DNA of 64,000 nt from Adiantum capillus-veneris (GCA_014529385.2 CM043965.1:59614433-59678432), one strand, 5' to 3'; shown: positions 11,800-23,608, counted from the first letter of the stretch. The notes: a model not told the origin generated them from the letters alone. Translations and numbers: made by a program.

Positions 11800-12310
11800 T
11801 CTTTCAGTAGCGAAATGCTTAGAATGGACAGGACATGAGCTCTCTTCAAGAATAGATGATCTTGAAAAGCTAGACGAACTCCGCTTGAGAGATGTAGCTT
11901 CAATCTATGCTAAAAAGAGAAGACAAAAAGAGTTTTTTGATAAGCATGTGGGCACTAAAGAACGGGTGATTATGTACTTGTTTATACTTTGAAGCAACAT
12001 GCCAAGAAAATTAAAAAGCGAGGATGGGACCCTTTGTGATTAGTGATCTATCACAAAGTGGAGATGTCAAGCTTGCTACATTAGCAGGTGAAGAAATGCC
12101 GAACTGGATTAGTGGATGTCTATTGAAGAAATATCATCTACCACTCACATAGGAGATGCTCCAACAAATCCATCAAGGAAAACAACGAATGAAGGAAAAA
12201 CAGAGAGTACGAGAGGAAGCTCAAGCAGAAGCAAAGGAACGCATAGCAAAACGAAGACTTGTGCGACAACCACAACAAAGTAAAGCACCATTGCCAATCA
12301 ATGCCATTTG
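11800..12310 (+). pseudogene. Integrase C-terminal part of IN-PR element, copy 1
   Basis: Translation gives LEWTGHELSSRIDDLEKLDE, KKRRQKEFFDKH, then after a stop YTLKQHAKKIKKRG, and GEEMPNWISGCLLKKYHLPL. This is closely similar to 28440-28800 in the better copy (LEWTGHELSERLEALEKLDE and NWISRCRLKKYNYPL). A Gln/Lys/Glu-rich helix follows. The piece starts at the junction with the minus-strand Tat relic and has two stops and a shift. Confidence 0.75.
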
Positions 12311-12320
12311 ACTAACGAAG

Positions 12321-12700
12321 TTGGATGAAGACACAATGGAGCCAATAATTGCAGTCAAAGTGGGTAGCAATCAAGTTGAATCGATAGCATTGCTTGATTC
12401 GGGAGCTCAAGTAAATTTGATCTCTTACGGAGTATACCACCAGCTCAAATCCACAGGTCAACTTCATCCTACTCCTCAAGTGCTAGAAAGTAGTACATCA
12501 CACCCGTTGAAAACATTGGGATGGACTATATTGCATGTACAAATACATCAATATATTTACCCACACAAATTCTATGTGGTGGAGGTTGAAAACACACAAC
12601 ACCCAATGATGCTGGGACAACCTTGGCAAAAAGAGTACAATGTGTAGATAGATTGGAATGCAAATGCAGTCAAAATTCAGCATGCACAAGAACAACAGGT
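12321..12700 (+). pseudogene. Retropepsin-like domain after integrase, copy 1
   Basis: The frame 12321-12647 reads ALLDSGAQVNLISYGVYHQL, the DSG box of retroviral-type aspartic proteases. Further on are TLGWTILHVQI and MMLGQPWQKEYNV, the second conserved block, with IDWNANAVKI after the TAG at 12645. Copy 2 at 28928-29479 aligns along the whole length. In ordinary Ty3/gypsy elements the protease precedes reverse transcriptase; here it follows the integrase tail by about 100 codons. It has not been shown to be active. Confidence 0.75.
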
Positions 12701-12743
12701 GATAGCCTTTGCTCAGCAATACCGGAATAGTTAGCTGCAAACA

Positions 12744-13605
12744 ATGCAATCACTGGAAAAAGAGCCAAAAGCAAGAATGCCACCAAAGAACAACATGATA
12801 CCCGAGACCAACAGACAGGTAAAAGACAACCATGCTAATTACAGACATACGAAGTCGCAGACCGCAGTGCAAAGACCTCGATTACCAAAACAACAGAAAC
12901 AAGTATGGATGCGGAAGGATAGAAATGACATGGCAGACAAACAACAATGCAACGATACAATTCAACCGAAGCCGATAGTTCAACCAAAAACCAAGGGCAT
13001 AAAACAAAGATGAATCCCAAAGAAAATGCTTAGCAATAACTCAAATGTCACTAGCATTTGGATACCCAAACAAAAGCAAAAGGAACTCCCTTCAGTACAA
13101 GCAACAACGGAAGGCAGACAATTGCATTTGAAAAAAGGCAACCGACTTATGTGGATGCCAATCAGCAACAAAACAGTGGCAACAAAAGAAGTAGCAAAAC
13201 ATCTACAATAACCGGCAAAAACAAATACCAATGGAAAGCAAAGGAAATACGGTCCACGGCCATTCCGGCCAAGCCAATCCTCTCCATAGAAACAACTACG
13301 GCTATATCAACAGAAGCGGCAAAGTGATTGCCTTTTGTAAAAAAGACTAATAAACATAGAGTAGTAGAGTTACAGCTGTTACTTACAAAGAAAACAGGAC
13401 ACCTCGACGGCGAATGCCAATAAGCATCTTGCTTATTCCCTTCTCTTGCACAACATCAATTTTTTCCATGCATTGACCGAGTATGCATCAATTAGGGCCA
13501 CATTAATCGACCAAGCATTAGCACAACTTTTTCAACCTATGCATGGCACATACTCGGAGGCGATACCTTGTCGTCCGGGAGGACTCCGGCTAGGAGGGGG
13601 GGAGG
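12744..13605 (+). other. Basic low-complexity tail and polypurine tract of IN-PR element copy 1
   Basis: The region codes, in several frames, for Gln/Lys/Pro-rich peptides with repeated Trp boxes (QVWMRK, IWIPKQKQ, MWMPISNK), matching similar boxes in copy 2. The end reads CRPGGLRLGGG and runs into GGAGGGGGGGAGG-like purines at 13592-13605, the probable polypurine tract. The frame is broken. A role as a nucleic-acid-binding tail is only a guess. Confidence 0.5.
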
Positions 13606-13611
13606 CATTCT

Positions 13612-15170
13612 CAAATGCAGAACCAATAGCAGAAAGAGCAAAAAAGGGCATGATTTTCGACTATTTTAAGGGCTGTTGTTTGATTGCAAAATTTTCTCCA
13701 CTAACCCAAGTACATATGCCCTTATACAACATGTATCTATAGGTATATGGGGCCAAACGCCAAATCAAGCCCCTAGGTGTGTGTATATAAGTAGAAATAG
13801 CCATTTTTCGGGCAAAATATTGGTAAAACGGAGAAATCCAGCCATAAAAATTGCATGTGAGTGTATATAATGTTTTGCGATGATGTTTGTGATTTTATTA
13901 TGATTTTTGGGTATTTTTTGGGTTTGATTTGCTATTTTTTTTTTAATTTTGATAATTTTCGGCAAAAAAACTTCAAAATACAAAAAGCAGGTGAAAAACG
14001 GTCGTAATGAAAAAAAAAGTATGGGGATGATCAATGACAATAGGACAACCTATGGTACAGTGGGGGTGCAATTGTGAGACTGGAGCGAAAAGCGTGTTTT
14101 AGCCAGGTTTTGACCGAAATGCCAAATTTCTGGTAAACAGAGCAAATGGAGTCCAAATCAAGAAATTTTTGAGTCTAAACCGCATCTCGCAAGAAGATAG
14201 GAGCACATGTCAAATTTCATGAAAAGTGGTTCGGGGACCTCCATTATAAGAAATTTTCACCTCATTTTTAGCTCATTTTCACTATTTACTTTGTGGAGAG
14301 AGCTTCTGCCACCAAGAGCGGACGGAACTTCCAGCAGCTTCTACGGCGCGCACGACTACCTGACAAGCTTCAAACATGAGAGGTAAGCTCACCACCTTGA
14401 GCTTTTCGCGCATGTTTGTCGTTTTGTCGCGAAAACTAGCGTAGGGTTCACACACAAAGCGGGCGGTAGAGACCTACAAGTAGAGACGGCGACCTAATGG
14501 CTAACCCAAAACCAACGAAACTTCATCGGCAGCTTACCCTAGCATAGGAGACCAGTCCTAGATGTCCAAAGGTAGTAGAAAACCATCGGGAAAAACCCTA
14601 ATTCCTAGAATTCCGCAAGAGACGACCAAATGGGAAATCGACGAAAAGACTACCAAATGCTACCAAAATTCATGGATAGGAGCATCTCGACATGCTCGAC
14701 AAGTCTATGTGACCCACATGAACAAAAAGTGACCCGAAGCGGCACTAAACTTCAGAAACGGCATCAGACACACAAAGCGTCAAATTGCTCTTGCGGCCAA
14801 ACCGCATGCCCGTTTGCCACCAAACTTCACGAGCAGCTTTCCTAGACCATCAATAACCAAGTTCTATGGTGGTAGACCACCACAAATCATCGAAGATATG
14901 TAAACGCAACCAAGGGTGCTTCTAGAGCGACAAATTGCCAAATGAAGCTCCGGTGAAGCCAAAGTCGACAAAAACCATACGACAAGGACCCCCAGGGGAT
15001 CGGGAAGCTATGGAGACCAACATCAAGAAATTTCAGGCCAAAAAGCACTCCAAAAGTCAAAAAATAGCTCGGATGCTCTGAAGTCCACACATGGAGTTAA
15101 TTTCTATCCATATGACTTTTTTGTTGAAATTAGTCTTAAAAGGGACTCAGGGGGACCAAGGGCACGCACT
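13612..15170 (+). other. Non-coding stretch, probable LTR plus leader
   Basis: No credible gene. It begins right after the polypurine tract of IN-PR copy 1, has a TATA-like TATATAA at 13784-13790, and further on a possible splice donor (GAGAGGTAAGCTC near 14385). It would suit a 3' LTR followed by the leader of the coiled-coil element that starts at 16217. The LTR end cannot be fixed because no partner copy is present. Confidence 0.35.
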
Positions 15171-15172
15171 AG

Positions 15173-16060
15173 GAGCACAATCCATGAAAAAATCATGTAG
15201 GATGTCTCAAGGGCATTTCTGGGCACAGATCTCAACATTTTTCATCATACACATTTTCTAAATGACCTTTACATGCTATCCACCAAGTCTCATCACATTT
15301 AGACCAAAATTGACCTCATATGCATGAAAAAACGCAAAGTTAGGGCATAGAGGCAATAATGGGCCATAGACCTACCAAATCTTGTCCAAATCACATGAAG
15401 CTTTCACAACACATTCACCAACCAATCTGGGTGGTCAGAAGCAAAAATTGGTGAAGTAGACATCCTACGCGTAGGATGTCTATTTGACTTTTTTGGCCTG
15501 CAGAGGATGGTTGTTCATTACAAATCCAATCACCTCATCATCAAGAGCTCATATATCAATTTTGAAGCCATTCTAATCATTCTTGACCCCCAACACCTTC
15601 AAGATACACTTTTGGAGCCCAAAAACACCACACAGGCTCTTACAAGCATCAGTCCTTGTCCAAATCCAAATCCAAGAGCATATCCATGTTCCAAAGGCCA
15701 AGGACTACCCACAAAACAAATCTCCGATCATTTTGATGAAAAAGACATCCTACGCGTAGGATGTCTCCAGCATAATTTGGACCTTCTGTGCAAAGAGTGA
15801 CATCATGGGAGCCAATACCATGGTGCAATGAGCCCATATACCAATTTTCAACCCATTTGGACATCAATTGCTACATGTTATGGAATTTCTACCCAATTTG
15901 TGACCTAAAGCGTGAATCAGCCCAAAAAATCCACTTTTTGATATTCAAATCCATATCCAAGCATATAGCCATGTTCCATAAGCCATGCACTACCAGCATG
16001 TCAAATATCAACTAATTCTGATGAAAAAGACATCCTATGCGTAGGATGTCTATATGGAAA
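15173..16060 (+). repeat. Tandem 285-bp repeat anchored by palindromes
   Basis: The palindrome ACATCCTACGCGTAGGATGT sits inside 24-bp palindromes at 15458-15481 and 15743-15766, with a one-base variant at 16028-16051. Start-to-start spacing is 285 bp both times. A decayed half copy is at about 15197-15207. Flanks between palindromes also align (for example CCATGTTCCA and CAAATCCA before a TGATGAAAA block), so the whole unit is repeated. It lies in the leader just upstream of the ORF at 16217. Confidence 0.85.
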
Positions 16061-16216
16061 ATTTTGGCCAGATTTGCACTTTGAGCACATGCACAGTTTC
16101 ACAAGTTCCTTTTAAGCTTTATTTTCAATTTTCAAGTCATTTGGATAGTTAAAACTCAGTTTCTCAGCTAATATGGAAAAAACGCTAACTTCGGACTACT
16201 GAGTGCAACAAGATCT

Positions 16217-17137
16217 ATGGCAGCCGCGAAGTCACCGGCAAAGAAGAAAAGAATGACCATTAAGGACTACCTAGAAGAAGTGGAGCCCTTCGTCATACCA
16301 GAAGGAACACTAAAGCCCACCAGCACATGGATCCAAGAAGATTTGTTAGAGTCCAACGACCTAAAGATCTACCAAGGAGTATTCAATGACACTGAAGGCA
16401 ATGTGATCGAGCTACCAATGCTGCCGCGAGAACTCAATGAGTTTGTAAGAAGCAAGATGGCCGGGTACTTGGAGAAGATTGATCTCCACAACTACTTTGA
16501 AGCAGTGCCGGCAGGGGTTGACATAAAGAGAGTCTGGGAGTTTGTGACGACCATCAAAGAAGATAGAGTGGCCAGAGTAACCGATCTACAAGGCAGACCA
16601 GAAACAGAAATAATCATCACTGAGCAGGTTGTAGCAGATGCACTAGACCTCTCCAACAAGGGGGATAGTGTAACTAAAAGAAGGGATGAGGTCAAGGTGT
16701 ATAATGAGAAGAAAGGAAACTACACCTTTGAAGATATTGCCAACCCAAGAGTGGCAATCATGAGCCAGTTGTACAACCAATACTTCCATATGTGCATGAA
16801 GCGGCCACAAAATTACAGAATGCCACCAGGTGAAATTTCCACGACATTCACTTGGGCAATGACGAAAGGCACCCCAAAGATAATCAATTATGCAGCGTAT
16901 ATACATGACAGCCTAGTAAAGATGGGTATCAAGAAGCCAACATATATTGTGCCAGGAGAATTAATCACTAAGGTGATTTATGGGGCATTACACGGAAAAG
17001 GAAGATGGCCTGACCCCCCATCTCAAAACGACCGGCTGAGGCTAAAAGAAGACAAAGAAGACGAGCCACAAAGAGCACCAAGGGTTGCTACAAGATTGAA
17101 AAGACGGCTAGAGCCTGTTCAAGAGGAGCAACCATAG
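16217..17137 (+). CDS. N-terminal protein of coiled-coil LTR element (copy C)
   Basis: A clean 306-codon frame, one of the longest in the window. It begins MAAAKSPAKKKRMTIKDYLE, has a mixed alpha/beta-looking body (VWEFVTTIKEDRVARVTDLQ, EIIITEQVVADAL), and a Lys/Arg/Glu-rich end. The body recalls the putative plant transposon protein domain found in plant LTR elements, but only loosely. It ends in two stops, TAG TAA, after which the same frame reopens at about 17141 and runs on to 18127. This could be one long ORF damaged by mutation, or stop read-through. Position after an LTR-like leader suggests a gag-like role; I see no zinc knuckle. Confidence 0.55.
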   Translation: MAAAKSPAKKKRMTIKDYLEEVEPFVIPEGTLKPTSTWIQEDLLESNDLKIYQGVFNDTEGNVIELPMLPRELNEFVRSKMAGYLEKIDLHNYFEAVPAGVDIKRVWEFVTTIKEDRVARVTDLQGRPETEIIITEQVVADALDLSNKGDSVTKRRDEVKVYNEKKGNYTFEDIANPRVAIMSQLYNQYFHMCMKRPQNYRMPPGEISTTFTWAMTKGTPKIINYAAYIHDSLVKMGIKKPTYIVPGELITKVIYGALHGKGRWPDPPSQNDRLRLKEDKEDEPQRAPRVATRLKRRLEPVQEEQP

Positions 17138-17167
17138 TAAAAGAAAGGAAAGAAAGAGTTTGCACAA

Positions 17168-18127
17168 GTGCCGATGAAAGAGACAAAGTCACAAAAAGCG
17201 GCAAGATTAGAGCGGTTGATGGAGAGCTTCAGAGCAGAGAGAGCCCTTAAAGGTGATTTGAGTGAACTCTGGAAGCCATCTCTAGAGTCAATGTCGGGAT
17301 CGTCTCAAAGAGTGCAAAGGGACAGATTCGAGGATTATATCAAAAATTTTGAGATTCTTGATGCCGCATCAGAGAATATACCGCATGTACCTTTCACAGA
17401 GAAGGAAGTGGAGCAAATACGACAGAAACTGCTAGATGAGCAAGAGAGCCAAGAAAGAGAAAGAAAAACTAAAGCAGACAGAGATTTGAAGGGAAATCCT
17501 ACATCTCTACAGGCCAGCCCTAAACCTAGCCCACCGCCCTCACCACCTCCGCACAACCCTCCACAAGAAGATAAAGAGGAGGAAGACAAACACAAAGGCT
17601 AGGAGGAGCCCAAGAGAGAACAAAGCCAGGAAAGGGAAGAGGTTAAACCCGAGAGTGAGAAGACAAAGCCAAACGAAGAATATATCACATTTTTGGACCT
17701 GCTAGCTGCAGGATACACAAAAGAAGAAGATGCCACAGTCGCATTCCACTTGGCAAGCACAGGTCCTAAGGAACAAATGCAAGGAATCAGGCTCGTGGAA
17801 CTAAAAGAAATGGCCACAGATACAGTGGATCTGCACCCACCCTCCAATGACTGGGATGTGGTGATGACAAAGCTAATCGGGTTAAGAGCGCAGTCCATGG
17901 ATTCAGAAAGTGAGATGGCAGCTCTCAAGGCCAATGAAGTGAAGATTAAGATGGAAGTAGACAATTTGCAAGGAAAAAGTCAAAGGCGAAAAGAGAGAGA
18001 AGTTGAGCTACAAGCCAGCCTAACAAGGGCATTGCAAAGATGCCAGGAAATGGAGGAAGAAAATAAGGCAGCGCACAAAGAATGCAAGGAGTTGAAGAGG
18101 AATGTCAGCAACTCAGCAAATCACTGA
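17168..18127 (+). pseudogene. Coiled-coil region of LTR element (copy C), same frame as 16217
   Basis: In frame with the ORF that starts at 16217. Contains an acidic/basic helix, a Pro-rich run (SPKPSPPPSPPP), one TAG at 17600-17602, then FLDLLAAGYTKEEDATVAF and a long heptad-like helix (EMAALKANEVKIKMEVDNL, RALQRCQEMEEEN). Coiled coils often drive multimerisation, as in structural proteins of retroelements. The frame shifts near 18127. Confidence 0.55.
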
Positions 18128-18760
18128 TAGATGCCAAGAGGGAAAGGGATAACCTGACCCTACAGCTGACTGAGGAATCTAAAGAAGTTGAAGCCATGAG
18201 AAACGCCAAAGAAAAGGCGGAGATAGATCAAGAAGCCAGCTAGGATGAGGTCCTTGAGCTCAAGGTCCAGCTCAAAGTAAAAGATAAAAGCATCCAGAGG
18301 CTGCGGGCATCTCCTGCCAGAGTCAGAGCTACTAGCTCGACTCACATCACTACGGAAAGTCAACTCTATGAAGAACATACGCAAGAACTTCAGAAGGAGC
18401 TGACTCTAGAGAAAAAGCAAAGATTGATGATGGCAGAAGGGTCTATTGTCATGCAAACAAGAATGGAAGAAGACCAAAAAGCCCTGCAAGAGGAAGTAGA
18501 AAGTATAAAAAGGAAGCTCGAGGAGGCGGAGAAGATAAACGCTAAATTGAACGACCTCCTCGTGAATATGGGCGAAGACGCAGAGACAAAAAAAACAAAA
18601 ACTACTAAGGCAGATTGAGGAGCTGAGAGGGCAGCCAGCAGGAGAGCAAGAGGGCAGAGGGCCAGTAGCCAATGAGGGCATCGATTTAGAAAATGTGGCA
18701 GATCCAGTGGACATGCCTATGCAAGAGGAAATCCTAGAAGGATCCTCTTAAGAGCCATAG
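18128..18760 (+). pseudogene. Coiled-coil continuation (copy C)
   Basis: After a frame change the reading continues as SLIDAKRERDNLTLQLTEES, a stop, LKVQLKVKDKSIQRLRAS, then the open piece 18424-18618 (MEEDQKALQEEVESIKRKLE, EEAEKINAKLNDLL) and a Gly/Glu-rich stretch. It is all Glu/Lys/Leu-rich helix. Stops at 18241 and 18616 break it. Confidence 0.55.
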
Positions 18761-19642
18761 GATCTAACACAGGAAGAGGAAGAAAAGTTGCGTAAAGCAA
18801 TAGAGGTGGAGATCAGAGAGACAATAAAGGAAGCCTTCGAGTGGGAGTAGAGGGTTTTCAAGTCCATGACCATCCAAAAGATCGACGCTAGCAACCTCAG
18901 GCGCGAATGGCTTCAACCCTCTCTCCCATATCCATTGCTGAAATATGAAGCAGCCACCATAAATAAGCGGATAAGAGAAGAGCCAATCGTACCACTCTAG
19001 AACGCAGATACCTCCCAACCAGAAGGGGTCAGGATAATTATTGACTCTCAGCCAAAATGGAGGAAGGCTTGGCTGACAAAGTACCCACAATACCTAATCC
19101 ATTTGGTAGAGGCATCGAAAAATATCAGAGACAACCTCAGCTTTTGTCCTCTACCAAGGATCAGGACGTAGAAGGCCCAGGAGATCTTACAAGGGAGCCA
19201 ACCCACTTGGCTGAATTACCCTAAGCTGTCGGGCTTGAAGGCAGGTGAGAGAATAAGTGTCCAATACATGGTGAAAACCCTAACAGTCGCCATCAAATTG
19301 TTCATTGGATCACCTGACCTTACGTGCATCATGATAAAGAAAATTTGCAAAACCCTCTTAGGAGTATTTGAGACATTCAAGCTAGGCCAGGTGACAGACA
19401 GTATCTTCTTCTTCCAAGATACTTACATATGCGCTTATGATCTGTCTGGTCAGCCTTCCAAGGAGGTGATACATGCGCTATATCAAAGGATAATGTTTCT
19501 ACCATCCTATCACCTCCAGGCCTTTGAAGAAGCATTCTACACAGGCTTCTTCACAATAAACACTGATATTTTTGGCCCAACAATGATGAACCTGCATGCA
19601 CGATATGAATCACTGCTCAAGATGCGTGAAACCATACGATGA
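18760..19642 (+). pseudogene. Conserved C-terminal domain of coiled-coil LTR element (copy C)
   Basis: Frame pieces give EEEKLRKAIEVEIRETIKEA, LRREWLQPSLPYPLLKYE, WRKAWLTKYPQYLIHLVE, PTWLNYPKL and, in the open frame 19235-19642, YMVKTLTVAIKLFIGSPDL, YDLSGQPSKEV, RIMFLPSYHLQAFEEAFYTG and FFT. The same blocks occur in order in copy D at 37850-38575, so this is a real protein domain of unknown function. The region ends about 40 bp before the polypurine tract. Confidence 0.65.
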
Positions 19643-19680
19643 AGAAGGAACTCAGCGGTCATGTTAGGGACAACATGAGC

Positions 19681-19694
19681 AAGAAGGGGGGGAG
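19681..19694 (+). promoter_or_regulatory. Polypurine tract of copy C
   Basis: AAGAAGGGGGGGAG directly followed by TGTTA, the start of the LTR. It primes plus-strand synthesis. Copy D has an equivalent tract in the same place relative to its ORF. Confidence 0.8.
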
Positions 19695-20600
19695 TGTTAA
19701 AAGTTGGACACACCCCACGGCAACTAACTACTCGGAAGATTATTATTTTTTGTAATTATTCATTTAATGAGAAAACTTGATTTTTCACCTTGTAAATATT
19801 GGGACTTACAGAAGTTTCCAGATTGTATCCTAGTTTTGATAGTTAGATGGAGTAGTTGGTTGATTTGGAACTTTAGGGTTTGAGAATTGTAAGGTATATA
19901 TACCACTTTTTGACCTTAATGAAAAACCTTTTGTCATTTTAAAAACAAGTTTTGAAGTCTCTGAGTGAGCGTACTGTGTACGAGAGAGAGAGAGAGTGTG
20001 AGCTTCATCTTGACGCTACGTGTGCACCAGTGGTCGGAATTGAGTGTGGAGAAGTGCAGCGTGTTGCCCCCGACGAGAGCTACGCACTGATACCTACATT
20101 GAGCGCGTACGGTCCGGATTTGCGAGCTCCTTATACGAGCTTCATCTGGTGATTGGGTGAGCATACGTTGTCTGATTTTGCATTGCAGCATATCCACGCG
20201 TTCACATTGAGTAGAGCTACACATTAGGCACTTTAGATTTTGGAAACGAAGACCTGCAAATTTCGGCCAGACATCCTACGTGATTTTGCACCAGGTGTTT
20301 TGGGTTGGGATTTTGGTTCATGGACTTTAGGGAGAGCGACCTATTGGTGTTAGTAGGGTCTCCTTCAAGTTCTATGGTATTTCGAGATTGTTTCATGGGT
20401 GTTCGGATCTAGAAAGCGTTGTAGAAAGTTTCCTTTTATGCACTCTTGAAGGCCGTGACTTAGACAATTGGTAAAGACCTCTGTAGGAATTAGTTAGAAG
20501 TCGGTCGAGTGTAGGTTGACACCTTATGCTTGCTTCCACGCGCCTGCGGGTCGAGCTTCTTCCTTAGCTGACATTATATGTTAGGTGAGTTCTTGCTGTG
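19695..20600 (+). mobile_element. 3' LTR of coiled-coil element copy C (end approximate)
   Basis: Starts TGTTAAAAGTTGGACACACC after the polypurine tract, carries a TATA-like TATATATAC at about 19895 and a GA-rich leader with GTGTGAGCTTCATC, which recurs in the solo LTR at 49797-50843. It shares the CAGATTGTATC block with the LTR of copy D. At about 20266 it contains the left half of the palindrome seen at 15458. No matching 5' LTR is in the window, so the 3' end is a guess. Confidence 0.6.
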
Positions 20601-20851
20601 CTGACGTCCGTCGCGGCGTATCCGTCCAACAGAGACCGGCTCCATGTAAATCCGGTCCTCAAATGTTGTCAATTGTTCTATTTCTCTCTCTTTTCAAGTA
20701 ATGTCTATGCCAAACTAGCTAGGCGTAAATTGCTATGTTGCTTTCTCAAACTAAGTACTCTCCCTATGCTCATTAGGAACTTGTTCTTAATGAAATGCTC
20801 ACTATGTTATCATTTTCCGCTACACACAAGTTACTAGTGCATTAAATGTTA

Positions 20852-20928
<77 letters not shown>

Positions 20929-22151
20929 ATCTCCAATTGCCATGATTTTCTTGGCCGCAGCAACATGTGGGTCACATACTAGTAATCATAATAGAAGGTG
21001 TTGTTATACAAAAGAGAGCTGGCATAAACTTTCAAAAGATAGAACTTTTGCTCGTTTGAAAATCTTGTTTCTTTCTTTTTTTAGAAAAACTCACAATTGT
21101 GAGTGAATTATATTGAACAGCCCAAAAAATTACAAGGTCTTGTCATGCTCTTGTTGAGCCATGACATCATCTAGGGACTATAATTACATCGTCTATCAGG
21201 GCAGCCACCCCCACTAACCTAACGCCTCCTCCTTGATACACAAGGTCCAAAAACTTGTCCATATGAAATATTTTATTTACCGATGGCCAAGATTTTCCCC
21301 CGTCCTAGGCATTCCATCTACTCACAGCAAGGCACAAGTAGTCCTAGACCAATCCTCCGAGTGTTGCTTGCGCCCGAGCGTCCATATTAGCACTTTGCTT
21401 TCTTGAGTAATTTCTGTGAAGCTTGCCACCTCCAAACCTCCTTTAAATCTTGTTTCTTAGATGAGAAAGAATCCCAAGAACTCTCTTTGGTAAGAATTTT
21501 TCTTTTCTCACATGGAAAATATTCTTTGAAGGTTAATTCTTTATTAAGAATTATTTTTCTCATTTGAGAATTATTGATTGCACCTTGCATTCTCACTTGA
21601 GAAAATGATTCTTATATGTGCATTCCAATAATGAAAAAAAACGTATAATTTTTCAATGATGAAGAAAAACCTTACTTGAATCACAACATTAATATTTTTT
21701 CTTTCTATTTTTAACACTTCAAAGTAGGAAACAAGTGAAAGGGTCACGACGGCTTTGAAAAACAATAAGAAAGTGATAAAATTGTTAGGTTGAATTAAAC
21801 TGGTATCAGTGTTTGGGAAAGGATTTCCTCAACTTAGTCTTGAGCCGATTGAAAATCGAGACCAGCTAACTGCAAACCATGGTAAACGGAAGAAAAACCG
21901 ATGAAATATGTGAGAAAGTCGCCCAAAAATTTTACAAATCTCAAAATTTCTACTAGTATTTCTGATTTTCTTCTTTGTGAGGAAGAAACTCGATTAGTAG
22001 CCGCTTAATAAAAGAGACTTTCTCGAATGTTAACACTGACTGGAATCAAACTATAAAATGCAAGAAATGTAAAGCCATGTGAAGTTATGAAATGAAAGTG
22101 AAATAAAAAGAACTAATTAATATATACGTGTGTATATAATTTATTACAATT

Positions 22152-22445
22152 ATGCAAAGTGAAGCTTCACTTTAGCATTCTAAAACAATAGAATGAAAAA
22201 AAAAGGTGTGTGTGTGTGTGTGTGTAAAATTTACTAAAATTTATGCAAGGTGAAGCTTCACTTTAGCATTCTAAAACAATAGAATTCAAGAAAAGTAAAG
22301 ACATGTCAAGATGTGAAATGAAAGGTAAGTCTCCATAATGTGAGGATTTGAAATGAAAGGAGTCACCCTAACCCAACACAACACTAAGGGTTATGTCAGG
22401 ATGTGAAATGAAAGGAGTCTCCCTAACCCAACACAACACTAAGGG
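22152..22445 (+). repeat. Two small tandem duplications
   Basis: A block containing GTGAAGCTTCACTTTAGCAT begins near 22151 and again near 22242 (period 91), with a TG tract between. A second block containing CCCTAACCCAACACAACACT repeats with a period of about 56 bp between 22336 and 22445. Confidence 0.8.
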
Positions 22446-22777
22446 TTTCTTTTGGAAAGCCAAAAATGTGAGAAAAGCGCCTTGTCTTATAAGAGGGACA
22501 TCTGACTACACATTAGCTTTCATTCACATCACACTTCTTTATTTTTTTTTTTTGTTTTTTTGTTTTTTTTTTTTTGGGGGAGGGGGGCGGGGTTTGGCAT
22601 CTTTACTACACCTAGGGCATCCCAAGTATTAACCCCTTGTATTGCCCTACAAGTATTGTGAAAAATGAAGGGATTATACTATTTTCTTGGAAAGGACTTC
22701 CTACCCTCGTTTATGTCCACCAGTTAAACGGCGCCGCCTTCGACGGCGGCATGGCCCCTCTTACCCTCAAATCAGTA

Positions 22778-22816
<39 letters not shown>

Positions 22817-22977
22817 CTTGCCATAGGTTTAGTGTAATCCCACCTCAATCTTAACTTTAAATTCATCTTTCTTATAAAGTTGATGGTGAAAAAGTCTACA
22901 AATCTTGGTAATTTCAGTATATATTTTTCAAGATGACACATGTGTGAAATCAATATAATATTGAGTACAAAGTGTAA

Positions 22978-23015
<38 letters not shown>

Positions 23016-23487
23016 TCGCCTACCTCCTCACCATATATATCCCTCTATCTCTCCACTTCTCTTTGTATCCCTGCTTCTCTTCCTTTCTCTCTCTCTCTAT
23101 CCCTATACCTCTATTTCTCTCTACCTATTTCTCGATTTCTTTTTCTCCTCCTCCTCCTACTCTTTCTCTCTCTCTCTCTCTCTCTACTTTTATATATATC
23201 CCCCCTCATCTCTGTATTTCCCTCTATTACCTTTTTGCTCTCATTTGTCAACTTCTCCCCCTCTCTCTCTATCTATATCTCCATTTCACCAATTTGAAAT
23301 GGTTTGGTCCCATAGGTCATTTTTCCAGCTACCCCACGCAGTTCCAGCTACCCGAGTAGTTCTTCTACTTTCATTCTATTACACTTTATTATATGTACTA
23401 AGACATGATATCTGATTCAACAGTTTGTAAAGGTTTGATCTCATAGGACATTTTGGCCTTTTGAAGACATAAATATATCATTTCATT

Positions 23488-23608
<121 letters not shown>

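Noticed and set aside
15458-16051. Regular palindromic repeats as a CRISPR array
   Set aside because: The spacing of 285 bp, related spacer sequence and eukaryotic transposon context rule it out.
22330-22445. CCCTAACCC blocks as telomere repeats
   Set aside because: Only single occurrences inside a 56-bp duplication, and not the usual plant telomere unit.
22940-23415. Overlapping frames rich in Cys-Val and Ser-Leu
   Set aside because: They come from GT and CT microsatellites in all three frames.
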